Position numbers and translations under genes: made by a program. From contig NZ_SMLH01000001.1 of the NCBI RefSeq assembly GCF_004349315.1, forward strand, positions 744,001-808,000: DNA of 64,000 bases. The letters are read 5' to 3'. The notes under the pieces are model-generated. The model was not told where the DNA came from and made no database searches. It saw only the letters and a list, made by a program, of their open reading frames with translations. Below, in pieces: positions 46,701 to 56,521 of this stretch (positions are counted from its first letter, which is position 1; each line of letters opens with the position of its first letter). The stretch comes from Flavobacterium ranwuense (GTDB lineage: Bacteria > Bacteroidota > Bacteroidia > Flavobacteriales > Flavobacteriaceae).

Positions 46701-49700
46701 GTCAGCGCCAAACTGGACAATCGGAATTCTTGCCAACGGCAGCAGTGTAACTTTGGATATCGTGGCTACGGTAAATGCGACTGGAGTTTATGCCAACACG
46801 GCAACCATTTCGGGAGAACAAACCGATCCAAACCCAGGGGATAATAGTTCAACGGTTGCCCCAGTTCCGGTACCGCAAACAGATTTAACGGTGACCAAAA
46901 CGGTAAGTAATATAAGTCCTAATGTAGGTTCTAATGTCATTTTCACGATAACGGCGACCAACAATGGGCCGGGTGATGCCACAGGAGTTTCTGTATTGGA
47001 TGCCTTGCCCTCAGGCTATACTTTTGTAAATGCAACCTCTTCTGGTGTTACAACTTATGATGATGCCACGGGGATATGGGCAATCGGAGCTTTGGCTAAC
47101 GGATCCGGTGCGACTTTGGATATCGTGGCTACGGTAAATGCGGCTGGGACTTATGCCAATACGGCAACCATTTCGGGAGAACAAGCCGATCCGACTCTAG
47201 CGAACAACAGTTCAACGGTTACCCCAGCTCCTGTTGCTCAAACGGATTTAGTGGTAAGCAAAACTGTAGATGATATGACTCCTAATGTAGGTTCAAATAT
47301 TACCTTCACGATAACGGCGACCAACAATGGGTCGAGTGATGCTACAGGAATTTCTGTATCGGATGTCTTGCCGTCAGGCTATACTTTTGTAAGTGCGACT
47401 CCATCGATAGGAATCTGGACAGCGCCAAACTGGACAATCGGAACTCTTGCCAACGGATCTGGTGCGACTTTGAATATCGTGGCTACGGTTAACGCCACGG
47501 GGTCTTATGCCAATACGGCAACCATATCGGGAGGACAAACCGATCCAAACCCAGGAAACAACAGTTCAACGGTTACCCCAACACCAACACCCCAAACGGA
47601 TTTAACGGTGACCAAAACGGTAAACAATTCTGCGCCAAATGTGGGTTCGAATATTAGCTTCACAATAACGACGACCAATAACGGGCCGAGTGATGCCACA
47701 GGAGTTTCCGTTGTGGATGCCTTGCCGTCAGGCTATACTTTTGTAAGTGCGACTCCATCGACAGGAACCTGGACAGCACCAGACTGGACAATCGGAGCTC
47801 TTGTTAACGGCGCCAGTGCAACTTTGGAAATCGTGGCTACGGTAAATGCGACAGGAGTTTATGCCAATACAGCAACCATTTCGGGAGGACAAACCGATCC
47901 AAGCCCGGGGAACAACAGCTCGACGGTTACCCCAGCGGTTATTCAAGCGGATTTAACAGTAACCAAAACAGTAAGTAATGCTACGCCAAATGTAGGTTCG
48001 AATGTCACCTTCACGATAATGGCGAGCAACAATGGGCCGAGTGCGGCCACTGGAGTTTCCGTTGCGGATGTCTTGGCGTCAGGCTATACTTTTGTAAGTG
48101 CGACTCCATCGACAGGAACTTGGTCAGCACCAAACTGGACTATAGGAACTCTTGCCAACGGCACCAGTGCTACTTTGAATATCGTGGCTACGGTAAATGC
48201 GACTGGAGTTTATGCCAATACGGCAACCATATCGGGAGGACAAACCGATCCAAACCCAGGGAACAACAGCTCAACAGTTACCCCAACACCAATACCCCAA
48301 ACGGATTTAACGGTAATTAAAACGATAAACAATCCCACGCCAAACGTAGGTTCGAATATTAGCTTCACGATAACGGCGACCAACAATGGGCAGAGTGATG
48401 CTACAGGAGTTTCTGTATTGGATGCCTTGCCCTCAGGCTATACTTTTGTAAGTGCGAGTCCATCGACAGGAACTTGGACAGCACCCAACTGGATAATCGG
48501 AGTTCTTGCAGACGGCGCCAGTGCAACTTTGGAAATCGTGGCTAGGGTAAATACGACAGGAGTTTATGCCAATACGGCAACCATTTCGGGAGGACAAACC
48601 GATCCAAACTCAGGGAATAACAGTTCAACGGTTACCCCAGCGGTTATTCAAGCGGATTTAATAGTAATCAAAACGGTAAATAATGCTACGCCAAATGTAG
48701 GCTCGAATGTCACCTTCACGATAACGACGACCAACAATGGGCCGAGTGACGCCACAGGAGTTTCTGTATTGGATGCCTTGCCCTCAGGCTATACTTTTGT
48801 AAGTGCGAGTCCATCGACAGGAATCTGGACAGCACCCAACTGGACAATCGGGGCTCTAGCCAACGGCGCCAGTGCAACTTTGGATATTGTTGCCAAGGTA
48901 AATGCGACGGGACCTTATGCCAATACGGCGACGATTTCAGGAGGGCAAACCGATCCGACTCCAGGGAACAACAGCTCAACGGTTAGTCCAACGCCTGTTG
49001 CTCAAACGGATTTAACAGTAATCAAAACGGTAAGTAATATGACTCCTAATGTAGGTTCGAATGTTACCTTCACGATAACGACGACCAACAATGGGCCGAG
49101 TGACGCCACGGGAGTTTCTGTGTCGGATGCCTTGCCGTTGGGCTATACTTTTGTAAGTGTGAGCCCATCGACAGGAACTTGGTCAGCACCCAACTGGACA
49201 ATCGGAACTCTTGCCAACGGCGCCAGTGCAACTTTGGATATTATTGCCACGGTAAACGCGACGGGACCTTATGCCAATACGGCAACGATCTCTGGAGGGC
49301 AAACCGATCCAACCCTAGGAAACAACAATTCAACGGTTACTCCAACACCTGTTGCCCAAACGGATTTAACAGTAATCAAAACGGTAAGTAATATGACTCC
49401 TAATGTAGGTTCGAATGTTACCTTCACGATAACGACGACCAACAATGGGCCGAGTGACGCCACAGGAGTTTCTGTATCGGATGCCTTGCCGTCAGGCTAT
49501 ACTTTTGTAAGTGCGAGCCCATCGGCAGGAACTTGGACTGCACCAAACTGGACTATCGGAGCTCTTTCCAACGGCGCCAGTGCAACTTTGGATATTATTG
49601 CCACGGTAAACGCGACGGGACCTTATGCCAATACGGCAACGATTTCAGGAGGGCAAACCGATCCGACTCCAGGGAACAACAGCTCGACAGTTAGTCCAAT

Positions 49701-50793
49701 ACCGGTTTCTTCTACCCCATTGATTACGTTGACTAAAGACGGAACATATGTAGATAAGAATGGTGATGGAATAACCAACATCGGGGATGTAATTACTTAT
49801 ACTTTTGTGGTAGCCAATAGAGGAAATAGACCACTTACTAACGTAACGCTAACTGACAATAATGCAACGGTGACTGGCGGACCTTTAGCTACTTTGGCTG
49901 TAGGCGCTGCAGATAGTACTACTTTCACGGCAGTACACATTGTCTCACAAACAGATATCGATGCGGGTATTGTTTACAATTTTGCTACAGTTAGCGGAAC
50001 GCCACCAACTGGACCGAACGTAACAGCAACTTCAACTGATCCAACGCCATGTGTAACTTGTCCTATAAATCCGGCGTGTCCAACATGTACCACGACTCCG
50101 TTAACACAAAACCCAGCTATCGCGTTAATAAAAACAGCCGTGTTTGAGGACAATAACGGTGATGGTTTTGCGCAAGTTGGAGAAATTATGAATTATGCTT
50201 TCACGGTGATAAACATGGGGAATGTGACACTTAATAATGTAAGAATAACGGATCTTTTACCTGGAATTGTGCTAACGGGTGGGCCAATAAGCTTGTCAGC
50301 AGGGGAATCTAATAGTACTGCGTTCGCTGGGGTTTATCTCTTAACACAACAAGATGTTATTGCGGGTTCTGTAGTTAACCAAGCAACGGTATATGGAACG
50401 AGTCCGTTAGGAATAATTGTTACAGATTTATCGGATAATGATAGCCCGTTAGAGGATGATTCTACAGTGCTTGGTGTTCAAAGTTGTGCTCTAAAAGTAT
50501 TTAATGCTCTATCACCAAACGGAGACGGTTCAAATGATATTTTTTACATAAGAGGTTTAGAATGTTATCCGAATAACACCGTTGAAATTTACAATCGTTG
50601 GGGGGTTAAAGTATATGATGCGCAAGGATATGATAATAATAATATAGTGTTTAGAGGTATGTCTGAAGGAAGGGGTACAATAAATCAATCTGAAGGATTG
50701 CCAACCGGCACGTATTTTTATATTATTAAATATAGCGATTTAGATGGTAAGGGGATTGATAAATCAGGTTATCTGCATTTAAATAGAGATTAG
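40792..50793 (+). CDS. Giant T9SS-exported DUF11-repeat adhesin
   Basis: The protein has 3333 residues from ATG at 40792; a TTG 12 codons upstream is less likely because [20 protein letters not shown] begins a normal signal peptide cleaved after NLYGQ. Four modules of about 170-177 residues follow (roughly 29-726). Each has a start like [20 protein letters not shown], a YPAGTFAG motif and an FDEVRIT motif. Then come 19 tandem DUF11 repeats of about 118 residues (727-2973; [18 protein letters not shown] ... [10 protein letters not shown] ... [20 protein letters not shown]). Two divergent DUF11-like domains follow ([32 protein letters not shown]). The C-terminal gliding-associated type-B sorting domain has [28 protein letters not shown] and [12 protein letters not shown]. 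It should be exported by T9SS and shown on the surface. The repeats are visibly GC-richer than flanking genes. Confidence 0.92.
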   Translation: MFKDKYSSRIVFFLFVFFALFKSNLYGQCNTEDPIPFIDSTFGSLTAEGTTSGGLACLLCSASNEERLIDADLTNFATASVPLGIAGSVHFKVTDSDTDYASGTFVGYRIAPSGGILSLELLNKITIKTYLNGNSTPQETFTGNSLLSLSLLSSPGNYIVGFNSTNPFDAIEISVGSLVGLLNSVKVYYPVIRNYCAGPALDCNVATAMNLPTFPVSIENTHTGLSGVSVGSISGAENVTSSNTTDFATINLTVGLLASGSIAVKDQVTDYPAGTFAGFEIENSNLVSVSALGSLQIRTYSNGILREEFAGNSLLVNGVLLSATGRYKLGFVSNSSFDEVRITVNQAVGINLGSTKVYSAVFEKFCAGPSLPCNTQTALNAPAYPVYVNGAKTGIDGVVCALCSVTGQDNLIDVNTTNYAEINLTTSVGTKGSLSIKDEITDYPAGTFAGYDIENPSLLNVNVFDAISITTYLNGTEQETKSGNAALISVGTNLLVGTSRQTIGFVSTLAFDEVRITLTNLVSVNLGITKVYAVVFQKYCEATVACNESYAWTNPDFPVVIDGDKTGVDGVACVACAVNNTNNVLTSDITDFAKIDVIAGVIGSGSIAVIDQLYTYPAGTFAGFVIKDLNTLLQLNLFQSLTVTTYNSGVLQESKSGGQLIDLTLLSAPILGSGSGYYNVGFNVSLPFDEIKFTVGSLVGVINSIRVYGAFVDTKNSSGGSLVCVSDLAVIKTVNNSAPNVGSNVTFTITATNNGPRAATGVSVVDVLPSGYTFVNATPSAGTTWSAPNWTIGALANGASATLNIVATVNATGVYANTATISGGQTDPNPGNNSSTVTPTVTQADLTVTKTVSNATPNVGSNVTFTIMASNNGPSDATGVSVADVLPSGYTFVSASPSAGTNWSAPNWTIGTLANGTSATLNIVATVNATGVYANTATISGGQTDPDPGNNSSTVTPTPTPQTDLTVIKTINNLTPNVGSNVSFTITATNNGPSAATGVSVSDALPSGYTFVSATPSAGTTWSAPNWTVGTLANGSSATLNIVATVNATGAYANTATISGGQTDPNPGNNSSTVTPTPIPRTDLAVIKTVSNMTPNVGSNVTFTITATNNGPSAATGVSVADALPSGYTFVSASPSTGTWTAPNWIIGALSNGASATLDIVATVNATGVYANTATISGGQTDPSPGNNSFTVTPTPVAQTDLAVIKTVSNMTPNVGSNVTFTITATNNGPSAATGVSVVDVLPSGYTFVSATPSTGTWTAPNWTIGALANGASATLNIVATVNATGPYANTATISGGQTDSSPGNNSSTVTPTPVAQTDLTVTKTVSNMTPNVGSNVTFTITATNNGPSAATGVSVADALPSGYTFVSASPSTGTWTAPNWTIGALANGSSATLDIVATVNATGVYANTATISGGQTDPSPGNNSSMVTPTPVAQTDLAVTKTVSNMTPNVGSNVTFTITATNNGPSAATGVSVADALPSGYTFVSANPSTGTWTEPNWTIGALSNGASATLDIVATVKATGSYTNTATISGGQTDPTPGNNSSTVSPTPVAQTDLTVTKTVNNATPDEGSNVSFTITATNNGPSAATGVSVADALPSGYTFVSASPSAGTWTAPNWTIGTLAKGASATLNIVATVNATGPYANTATISGGQTDPTPGNNSSTVTPVPVPPTGIQADLAVTKTVNSATPNVGSNVTFTITATNIGPNAATGVSVVDVLPSGYTFVSATPSTGTWTAPNWTIGALAIGAITTLDIAATVNATGPYANTAIILGGQTDPTPGNNSATATLTPVAQTDLAVTKTVSNATPNVGSNVTFTIMATNNGPSDATGVSVADVLPSGYTFVSATPSTGTWTAPNWTIGTLANGASVTLDIIATVNATGPYANTATISGGQADPTSGNNSSTATITPAAQTDLAVTKTVNNLTPNVGSNVTFTITATNNGPGDATGVSVADVLPSGYTFVSVTPSAGAWSAPNWTIGILANGSSVTLDIVATVNATGVYANTATISGEQTDPNPGDNSSTVAPVPVPQTDLTVTKTVSNISPNVGSNVIFTITATNNGPGDATGVSVLDALPSGYTFVNATSSGVTTYDDATGIWAIGALANGSGATLDIVATVNAAGTYANTATISGEQADPTLANNSSTVTPAPVAQTDLVVSKTVDDMTPNVGSNITFTITATNNGSSDATGISVSDVLPSGYTFVSATPSIGIWTAPNWTIGTLANGSGATLNIVATVNATGSYANTATISGGQTDPNPGNNSSTVTPTPTPQTDLTVTKTVNNSAPNVGSNISFTITTTNNGPSDATGVSVVDALPSGYTFVSATPSTGTWTAPDWTIGALVNGASATLEIVATVNATGVYANTATISGGQTDPSPGNNSSTVTPAVIQADLTVTKTVSNATPNVGSNVTFTIMASNNGPSAATGVSVADVLASGYTFVSATPSTGTWSAPNWTIGTLANGTSATLNIVATVNATGVYANTATISGGQTDPNPGNNSSTVTPTPIPQTDLTVIKTINNPTPNVGSNISFTITATNNGQSDATGVSVLDALPSGYTFVSASPSTGTWTAPNWIIGVLADGASATLEIVARVNTTGVYANTATISGGQTDPNSGNNSSTVTPAVIQADLIVIKTVNNATPNVGSNVTFTITTTNNGPSDATGVSVLDALPSGYTFVSASPSTGIWTAPNWTIGALANGASATLDIVAKVNATGPYANTATISGGQTDPTPGNNSSTVSPTPVAQTDLTVIKTVSNMTPNVGSNVTFTITTTNNGPSDATGVSVSDALPLGYTFVSVSPSTGTWSAPNWTIGTLANGASATLDIIATVNATGPYANTATISGGQTDPTLGNNNSTVTPTPVAQTDLTVIKTVSNMTPNVGSNVTFTITTTNNGPSDATGVSVSDALPSGYTFVSASPSAGTWTAPNWTIGALSNGASATLDIIATVNATGPYANTATISGGQTDPTPGNNSSTVSPIPVSSTPLITLTKDGTYVDKNGDGITNIGDVITYTFVVANRGNRPLTNVTLTDNNATVTGGPLATLAVGAADSTTFTAVHIVSQTDIDAGIVYNFATVSGTPPTGPNVTATSTDPTPCVTCPINPACPTCTTTPLTQNPAIALIKTAVFEDNNGDGFAQVGEIMNYAFTVINMGNVTLNNVRITDLLPGIVLTGGPISLSAGESNSTAFAGVYLLTQQDVIAGSVVNQATVYGTSPLGIIVTDLSDNDSPLEDDSTVLGVQSCALKVFNALSPNGDGSNDIFYIRGLECYPNNTVEIYNRWGVKVYDAQGYDNNNIVFRGMSEGRGTINQSEGLPTGTYFYIIKYSDLDGKGIDKSGYLHLNRD
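42970..49710 (+). repeat. Tandem array of 19 DUF11 units of about 354 bp
   Basis: The unit boundaries recur every 354 bases, with 357 in the first units that have TTW or TNW in place of TW. Landmark DNA strings gtaggttcgaatgttac, ttcacgataacggcgacc and gccaatacggcaacc repeat almost unchanged. Units 4 to 7 and 18 to 19 are especially alike ([16 protein letters not shown] group). The array is in frame throughout. Confidence 0.95.
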
Positions 50794-50802
50794 TTTAAAA
50801 AC

Positions 50803-50833
50803 TTCCGAAGAATCAGATAATTATTCTTCGGAA
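50803..50833 (+). terminator. Intercistronic hairpin between adhesin and PorP/SprF genes
   Basis: Perfect 11-bp arms ttccgaagaat and attcttcggaa start 10 bases after the adhesin stop. No T-run follows (taaataaataaa), so it is more likely a partial terminator or an RNA-stabilising hairpin than a full stop. Confidence 0.6.
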
Positions 50834-50850
50834 TAAATAAATAAAATATT

Positions 50851-51765
50851 ATGAAAACAAAGATTGTAATAATCATTTTACTGTTCGTAACGATGTCGGG
50901 TTTTGCACAACAAGACGCCCAATATACACATTACATGTATAATACTACCAACATCAATCCTGCCTATGCAGGAAGTCGTGGAGTAATTAGTGTTTTTGGA
51001 TTGCATAGGACCCAGTGGGTAGGATTAGATGGTGCTCCGGTAACTAATGCAGTTTCTGTTAATGCTCCAATAGAAAATTCAGCTTTAGGGGTGGGACTGT
51101 CTTTTGTAAATGACAGAATTGGGGCATCTGATGAAAATACAATTTCTGCTGATGTATCTTATATTATTCAGACCTCAGAGAATTATAAATTATCGTTTGG
51201 ATTAAAAGCAACTGCTAATTTATTAAATGTAGATTATACGAAATTAGACCGCTATGACATGGCTGACCCTCAATTTCAGAATAATATAGATAATAAATTT
51301 AGTCCAAATATAGGAGCTGGAGTTTATTATCATTCGGATAAATTATATTTAGGATTGTCAGTTCCTAATTTTTTAGAAACCGAACATTTTAATGACAATA
51401 GCTCGTCTGCTGTAAAAGAACGTATGCACTACTATTTAATCGGAGGTTATGTTTTTGATTTAAATCCTACTTTAAAATTTAAGCCAGCATTTTTAGCTAA
51501 GGCAGTAGAGGGCTCCCCATTACAATTGGACGTATCAGGAAATTTTTTATTTAACGAGAAGTTTACATTGGGATTAGCCTGGAGATGGAGTTCAGCGATT
51601 AGTGCTATGGCAGGATTCCAAGTTACAGATGGATTGTTTATTGGTTATGGATACGATTTAGAAACAACCAAATTAGCTCATTACAACTCGGGCTCACATG
51701 AAATATTTTTGCGATTTGAGCTCTTCAAAATCCAAAATAAAACAGTTCCACCAAGATTTTTCTAA
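50851..51765 (+). CDS. PorP/SprF-family T9SS outer-membrane protein
   Basis: The 304-residue protein has a signal peptide (MKTKIVIIILLFVTMSGFAQ). The family signature QDAQYTHYMYNTTNINPAYAG follows, then GLHRTQWVGLDGAP. The rest is a beta-barrel of alternating strands ending in EIFLRFELF. PorP/SprF proteins are needed to secrete or anchor the large C-terminally tagged adhesin encoded beside them, as SprF is for SprB. It lies 57 bases after the adhesin gene and 12 bases before the OmpA-like gene. Confidence 0.94.
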   Translation: MKTKIVIIILLFVTMSGFAQQDAQYTHYMYNTTNINPAYAGSRGVISVFGLHRTQWVGLDGAPVTNAVSVNAPIENSALGVGLSFVNDRIGASDENTISADVSYIIQTSENYKLSFGLKATANLLNVDYTKLDRYDMADPQFQNNIDNKFSPNIGAGVYYHSDKLYLGLSVPNFLETEHFNDNSSSAVKERMHYYLIGGYVFDLNPTLKFKPAFLAKAVEGSPLQLDVSGNFLFNEKFTLGLAWRWSSAISAMAGFQVTDGLFIGYGYDLETTKLAHYNSGSHEIFLRFELFKIQNKTVPPRFF

Positions 51766-51777
51766 AAAAGCCTTAAC

Positions 51778-53718
51778 ATGAAAAACAGAATTATACTATT
51801 GCTTGTATCAAGTATCGCTTCGATACAAATGTATGCTCAGAATCTTAAAGTTGTTAAAGCTGATAAAGAGTATGATCGATACGCCTACATAGATGCAATA
51901 AAAACCTATGAACGTATGTCCGAAAAAGGATATAAATCAGTAGATATGTTTCAGAAATTAGGTAACGCCTATTATTTTAATGGCGATTTAGCAAAAGCGG
52001 CCAAATGGTATACGGAGTTATTTGTCTTGACAAAAGATGTTGCTCCGGAATATTACTATCGCTATGCACAGTCTTTAAAAGCAATTAAAGAATATGATAA
52101 AGCCGATGCCATGATGGTTAAATTCAATCATGAGAATGGAAACGATCTTAGGGCAAAATTAGCTTCAGAACAAAAAGATTATTTGGCTGTAATCAAGAAA
52201 AATTCAGGAAGATATGCTATAGAAAATGCAGGAGTCAATTCTGAATATTCGGATTATGGAAGTTCTTTCTTTGGGGATAAAATAGTTTTTACTTCTGCAA
52301 GAGACATTGGAAATTTTGTAAAAATAATAGATTCCTGGACAGGTGAAGGGTTTACAAATCTTTATGAGGCTACTCGAAAATCTGATGGGACACTTTCATC
52401 GGTTGAACATCTTTCCCGAAAACTGAATTCTAAATTTCACGAGTCAACACCCGTCTTTACTAAAGATGGGAAAACGGTTTACTTTACAAGAAATAATTTC
52501 CTGAATGGTAAAAAAGGAAAAGATGCCAATAAAACGATGCTGTTAAAAATTTACAAAGCAACATTAGAAGATGACACCTGGACTAATATAATCGAATTGC
52601 CATTCAATAGTGACAATTATAGTGTGGCACATCCCGCTTTAAGTTCAGACGAGAAAATCCTGTACTTCGCATCCGATATGCCGGGGACATTTGGGCAATC
52701 CGATATATTTAATGTGACCATTAATGAAGATGGCAGTTTTGGGACTCCACAAAATTTAGGGAATAACATTAATACGGAAGGAAGAGAAACCTTTCCGTTC
52801 ATTACATCAGAAAATGAACTTTATTTTGCCTCAGATGGACATCCCGGACTAGGCGGATTAGACGTATTTGTTTCTAAAGCAAAACAGGAAGGAAGTTTTA
52901 AAAACGTTTTAAACGTTGGGGAACCCTTAAATAGTTCAAAGGATGATTTTTCGTTGCTGATAGATCCCAAAATACAGTTGGGTTATGTAACATCAAACCG
53001 AGAAGGGGGACAAGGCGATGATGATATTTACAGGTTTAAAGAAATAAAAAGTATAGAATATCCTTGTGAGCAATTTTTAACCGGTCTGGTTACGGATAAA
53101 GAAACGGGATTGGCACTGATTGGAGCAAAACTAACGTTGTTTGACAGCAGCTATAAATTACTAAAAGAAATTTTAACAGATAAAGACGGTAAGTTCGATT
53201 TTGATCAAGTGGAGTGTGACTCGAAATATTACATTAAATCAGAGAAATCAGAATATAATACGATAGAAACTCCTGTGGTTACTGCTAAAGAATCTGGTAA
53301 AACTTTTGTGCCATTGGTGTTAGAAAAAACGATTAAAAAGCTTGCCATTGGCGATGATTTGGCAAAAGCATTTGATATTAAAGTTATTTATTTTGATTTA
53401 AATAAATTCAATATCCGACCTGATGCGGCTATAGATTTATCCAAAATTTTGGACGTAATGGAACAAAATTCAAATATAAAAATAGATATCCGTTCCCATA
53501 CTGATAGCAGACAGACTCATGCTTATAACAAAAAACTATCCGAAAGAAGAGCTAAATCAACGATGGAATGGTTAGCTAATAATGGAATTAATAAATCTCG
53601 TTTAACGGCAAAGGGCTATGGAGAAACGCAATTGATAAATAAATGTACTGATGGAGTTGAATGCACCGAAAGAGAGCATCAAGCTAACAGAAGAAGTGAA
53701 TTTATAATAGTGAAGTAA
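51778..53718 (+). CDS. OmpA-family protein with TPR, PD40 and regulatory-like domains
   Basis: The 646-residue protein has a signal peptide (1-20) and TPR-like helices (about 25-150, SEKGYKSVDMFQKLGNAYYF). A PD40/WD40-type propeller follows (about 170-420, SSDEKILYFASDMPGTFGQS). Next come a carboxypeptidase regulatory-like beta-sandwich (about 432-510, GLVTDKETGLALIGAKLTLF) and a C-terminal OmpA domain (about 535-646, SHTDSRQTHAYNKKLSERRA). This is the PorE-like layout that ties T9SS or surface adhesins to peptidoglycan. It is the last gene of the adhesin operon. Confidence 0.93.
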   Translation: MKNRIILLLVSSIASIQMYAQNLKVVKADKEYDRYAYIDAIKTYERMSEKGYKSVDMFQKLGNAYYFNGDLAKAAKWYTELFVLTKDVAPEYYYRYAQSLKAIKEYDKADAMMVKFNHENGNDLRAKLASEQKDYLAVIKKNSGRYAIENAGVNSEYSDYGSSFFGDKIVFTSARDIGNFVKIIDSWTGEGFTNLYEATRKSDGTLSSVEHLSRKLNSKFHESTPVFTKDGKTVYFTRNNFLNGKKGKDANKTMLLKIYKATLEDDTWTNIIELPFNSDNYSVAHPALSSDEKILYFASDMPGTFGQSDIFNVTINEDGSFGTPQNLGNNINTEGRETFPFITSENELYFASDGHPGLGGLDVFVSKAKQEGSFKNVLNVGEPLNSSKDDFSLLIDPKIQLGYVTSNREGGQGDDDIYRFKEIKSIEYPCEQFLTGLVTDKETGLALIGAKLTLFDSSYKLLKEILTDKDGKFDFDQVECDSKYYIKSEKSEYNTIETPVVTAKESGKTFVPLVLEKTIKKLAIGDDLAKAFDIKVIYFDLNKFNIRPDAAIDLSKILDVMEQNSNIKIDIRSHTDSRQTHAYNKKLSERRAKSTMEWLANNGINKSRLTAKGYGETQLINKCTDGVECTEREHQANRRSEFIIVK

Positions 53719-53756
53719 ATTCAAAATAATGAAGGACTTGGGTAGTATTCCAATGA

Positions 53757-53792
53757 AAAAACCTCAAAATCATACGATTTTGAGGTTTTTGG
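53757..53792 (+). terminator. Terminator of the adhesin operon
   Basis: Arms aaaaacctcaaaat and attttgaggttttt pair over 14 bp around catacg. Confidence 0.92.
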
Positions 53793-53813
53793 TTTATTTT
53801 AGAAGTAATTCTG

Positions 53814-53887
53814 TGGAGAATATCGGATTCGAACCGATCACCTCTTGCCTGCCAGGCAAGCGCTCTAGCCAAATGAGCTAATCCCCC
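53814..53887 (-). tRNA. tRNA-Ala (GGC)
   Basis: The 74-base cloverleaf on the minus strand starts GGGGGAT and ends ATTCTCC plus discriminator A. The anticodon loop ctggcag gives GGC. The G3-U70 wobble pair, the identity element for alanine, is present. The T-arm is ggttcgaatcc and CCA is not encoded. Confidence 0.96.
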
Positions 53888-53898
53888 AAACTAGAGCG

Positions 53899-53931
53899 CA
53901 AATATAACATATAAATTTTCCAAAAAGCAAA
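53899..53931 (-). promoter_or_regulatory. Predicted promoter of tRNA-Ala
   Basis: On the minus strand TTTG (53931-53928) is followed after 21 bases by TATATTTG (53906-53899). The tRNA begins 11 bases later. Confidence 0.6.
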
Positions 53932-54012
53932 TTTCAAAATACAAATCCATTCTATTTGAAAAAAAGTCAAATCCTCCTTTACTTTTTTTAACTTTACATC
54001 AAAATTCCCATT

Positions 54013-54780
54013 ATGGTATCAGAAAACCCAACAGGTTCGCTTTTCACAACAATCGAAAATAAAATCGCAACCGTTGCATTTGGTCATCCTTCGAGCAATT
54101 CTTTTCCAAGAGAATTGTTGGATCGTTTAACGAATGAGTTCAACATTTTGAGCACGAATCCAACCGTTTCGGTGATTGTTATTCAAAGCGAAGGCTCGGG
54201 AGCTTTTTGTGCAGGTGCTTCTTTTGATGAACTTTTGGCGGTTTCTGATGAAGCCGCAGGAACCCAGTTTTTCTCTGGATTTGCGTATTTAATCAATGCA
54301 ATGCGTTCGTGTTCCAAGCTTATTGTTGGCCGCGTTCACGGAAAAGCAGTTGGTGGCGGCGTAGGAATTGCGTCCGCTTGTGATTATACATTGGCTACAA
54401 AAAATGCATCAATAAAACTATCAGAATTGGCAATTGGCATTGGTCCCTTTGTAATAGAACCCGTAGTTTCCAAGAAAATAGGTAAGACGGCAATGACCGA
54501 AATGACGCTCGCAGCCCACGAATGGAAAACCGCTGATTGGGCCGCAGCCAAAGGATTATACGCCAATACTTTTGAAACCATTGCAGAACTGGATGCCGCA
54601 ATAGCTGATTTCAGCAGGAAATTATCCAGTTATAATCCCGAAGCTTTATTGGAAATGAAAAAGGTTTTCTGGGAAGGAACGCAACATTGGGATACATTGT
54701 TGTTGGAACGCGCTGCAATTTCGGGTAAATTGGTGTTGTCTGATTTTACCAGAAAAGCGTTGTCCCAATTCAAAAAGTAA
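54013..54780 (+). CDS. Enoyl-CoA hydratase/isomerase family protein
   Basis: The 255-residue crotonase-fold protein has the oxyanion-hole strands GSGAFCAGASFDELLAV and GRVHGKAVGGGVGIASACDY. The usual second catalytic Glu region is in TKNASIKLSELAIGIGPF. The C-terminal helix for acyl-CoA binding ends in DFTRKALSQFKK. It probably acts on an enoyl-CoA in fatty-acid or amino-acid breakdown, but the substrate cannot be read. The gene is alone on its strand after tRNA-Ala. Confidence 0.9.
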   Translation: MVSENPTGSLFTTIENKIATVAFGHPSSNSFPRELLDRLTNEFNILSTNPTVSVIVIQSEGSGAFCAGASFDELLAVSDEAAGTQFFSGFAYLINAMRSCSKLIVGRVHGKAVGGGVGIASACDYTLATKNASIKLSELAIGIGPFVIEPVVSKKIGKTAMTEMTLAAHEWKTADWAAAKGLYANTFETIAELDAAIADFSRKLSSYNPEALLEMKKVFWEGTQHWDTLLLERAAISGKLVLSDFTRKALSQFKK

Positions 54781-54788
54781 TTTTTTCA

Positions 54789-54875
54789 GGAGCTATTTCC
54801 TGCTGTTCACTATATCTTTTTATAAGGTGAAGAAAAATCACCTTATAAAAAGGATGCCGTTTCCATCAGGGCTAG
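54789..54875. repeat. Dispersed hairpin element, second copy
   Basis: It begins ggagctatttcctgctgttc and ends catcagggctag. Its centre is a 15-bp perfect hairpin, ctttttataaggtga (54816-54830) with tcaccttataaaaag (54838-54852). It matches the reverse complement of 36381-36506 at both ends and in position of the hairpin, though the hairpin sequence differs. Confidence 0.65.
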
Positions 54876-54930
54876 GCCTCAGTGGAATCCAAATACCAAG
54901 ATTTACATCTCATTTCTCATATCAATTTGC

Positions 54931-54938
54931 TAAATTTG
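54931..54938 (+). promoter_or_regulatory. Predicted -7 element of queD
   Basis: TAAATTTG matches TAnnTTTG and lies 18 bases before the queD start. No well-spaced -33 TTG was found. Confidence 0.45.
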
Positions 54939-54956
54939 CATCAAAATTAAACTCCG

Positions 54957-55421
54957 ATGAGCAATATCAGAATTACAAAACAATTTAGTTTCGAAACTGG
55001 ACACGCCTTATATGGCTATGACGGGAAATGTAAAAATGTCCACGGACATAGTTATAAATTGTCAGTAACGGTAATTGGAACTCCAATTACAGATCGTTCC
55101 AATGTAAAATTCGGAATGGTGATTGACTTCACGGATTTAAAGAAAATTGTAAAAGAAGAAATTGTAGATCAGTTTGACCATGCGACTGTTTTTAACGGAA
55201 CAACGCCGCATATCGAATTGGCAAACGAATTAATGAGCCGCGGACACCACGTTATTTTGGTAGATTACCAACCAACAAGCGAAAACATGGTAGTAGATTT
55301 TTCTCAAAGAATCATCAGCCGATTACCGGAAGGAATCACTCTTTTCTCCTTAAAATTACAAGAAACCGAATCTTCTTTTGCAGAATGGTTTGCCAGTGAT
55401 AATATGAAATCCATACTGTAA
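54957..55421 (+). CDS. queD: 6-carboxytetrahydropterin synthase
   Basis: The 154-residue protein is of the QueD/PTPS family. Zinc-binding histidines lie in SFETGHALYG and CKNVHGHSYKL, with the catalytic Cys just before the second pair. The triad His is in DQFDHATVF, and PTSENMVVDF and LQETESSFAEW complete the pocket. It makes the queuosine precursor from dihydroneopterin triphosphate. It lies four bases before lpxH. Confidence 0.95.
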   Translation: MSNIRITKQFSFETGHALYGYDGKCKNVHGHSYKLSVTVIGTPITDRSNVKFGMVIDFTDLKKIVKEEIVDQFDHATVFNGTTPHIELANELMSRGHHVILVDYQPTSENMVVDFSQRIISRLPEGITLFSLKLQETESSFAEWFASDNMKSIL

Positions 55422-55425
55422 CTTC

Positions 55426-56178
55426 ATGCAATTACCCAATAACAAAAAAGTATATTTCGCCTCCGATCAGCATTTTGGCGCACCAACACCCGAATTGAGT
55501 TTTCCGAGGGAACAAAAATTTGTGGCTTGGCTCGACGAAGTAAAAGGCGATGCTGAAGCTATTTTTCTATTGGGCGATTTATTTGATTTTTGGTTTGAAT
55601 ACAAAACTGTAGTCCCAAAAGGCTTTATTCGTATTTTAGGCAAACTCGCCGAAATACGAGACAGCGGAATCCCTATTTATTTCTTCGTGGGGAACCACGA
55701 TTTGTGGATGGAAGACTATTTCCAGAAAGAACTGAATATTCCCGTGTTTCATGACAATCAAGAATACACTTTTGGAGATAAAACATTCCTTATTGGCCAC
55801 GGTGACGGAAAAGGCCCTGGTGATTTAGGATACAAACGCATGAAAAAAGTGTTTACAAATCCGTTTTTTAAATGGCTTTTTAGATGGCTTCATCCGGATA
55901 TTGGCGTGAAACTGGCGCAATATCTTTCCGTAAAAAACAAACTGATTTCTGGCGATGAAGATGTGACCTTTCTTGGCGAAGACAATGAATGGCTGATTCT
56001 CTATTCCAAAAGAAAACTGGAAACCAAACACTACAATTACCTTATTTTTGGCCACCGCCATTTGCCTATGAAAGTAACCGTAGGAGAAAATGCCGAATAT
56101 GTGAATCTGGGTGACTGGATTACTTATTTTACCTATGGCGTTTTTGATGGTGAGAATTTTGAGATTAAAAAGTTTTAA
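55426..56178 (+). CDS. lpxH: UDP-2,3-diacylglucosamine diphosphatase
   Basis: The 250-residue calcineurin-like phosphoesterase has all five metal motifs: ASDQHFG, LGDLFDFWF, VGNHDLW, LIGHGDG and FGHRHLP. It removes UMP from UDP-2,3-diacylglucosamine in lipid A synthesis. It is probably in one operon with queD. The gene end overlaps a 10-bp hairpin (aataaattct/agaatttatt) that begins at 56177. Confidence 0.94.
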   Translation: MQLPNNKKVYFASDQHFGAPTPELSFPREQKFVAWLDEVKGDAEAIFLLGDLFDFWFEYKTVVPKGFIRILGKLAEIRDSGIPIYFFVGNHDLWMEDYFQKELNIPVFHDNQEYTFGDKTFLIGHGDGKGPGDLGYKRMKKVFTNPFFKWLFRWLHPDIGVKLAQYLSVKNKLISGDEDVTFLGEDNEWLILYSKRKLETKHYNYLIFGHRHLPMKVTVGENAEYVNLGDWITYFTYGVFDGENFEIKKF

Positions 56179-56521
56179 TAAATTCTTGAGAATTTATTCT
56201 TGATTTCCTGTTTTTTATTGTACAAAAAAACTTATAAATATGCTAGTGGTTCTCCGTTGGTGTCTTTTTTCTGTATTTATTTGATTTAGGTAATGTTCGA
56301 TGATTACAAGATCAATCTCTATAAATTTGGGTGCATTGTGATGATTTTGTCAGACCTATAAACGAGTTAGCGGTCATTGTACAAGAAGACACAACTGAAA
56401 CTAATGGTACGACTTTGCAATATTTTAGTATCCGACAAAATTATTTGAATATAGATATATATTTATTGTTTATCAATAATTATTTATTATATTTGTGATG
56501 TAATTTTAACTTTTAAGAATT
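56179..56521. other. Intergenic region after lpxH
   Basis: No gene is supported in these 343 bases. The first 20 complete the lpxH hairpin. The last 80 are very AT-rich, with repeated ttatt, and precede the DUF2975 gene, so they probably contain its promoter. Confidence 0.5.

Noticed and set aside
42822..49463. Repeated minus-strand open frames of about 64 codons, spaced 354 bases
   Set aside because: They recur with exactly the period of the DUF11 array and are the antisense of its conserved part. The spacing and identical content come from the repeat, not from separate genes.
42970..49710. Regularly spaced repeats as a CRISPR array
   Set aside because: The unit is about 354 bp, fully coding in one frame, with no short direct repeats and unique spacers. 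No cas gene is present.
38400..53800. Adhesin locus as a genomic island with integrase borders
   Set aside because: No integrase, transposase or direct-repeat borders were seen. The higher GC is confined to the repeat array and follows from its amino-acid content, so transfer is not shown.
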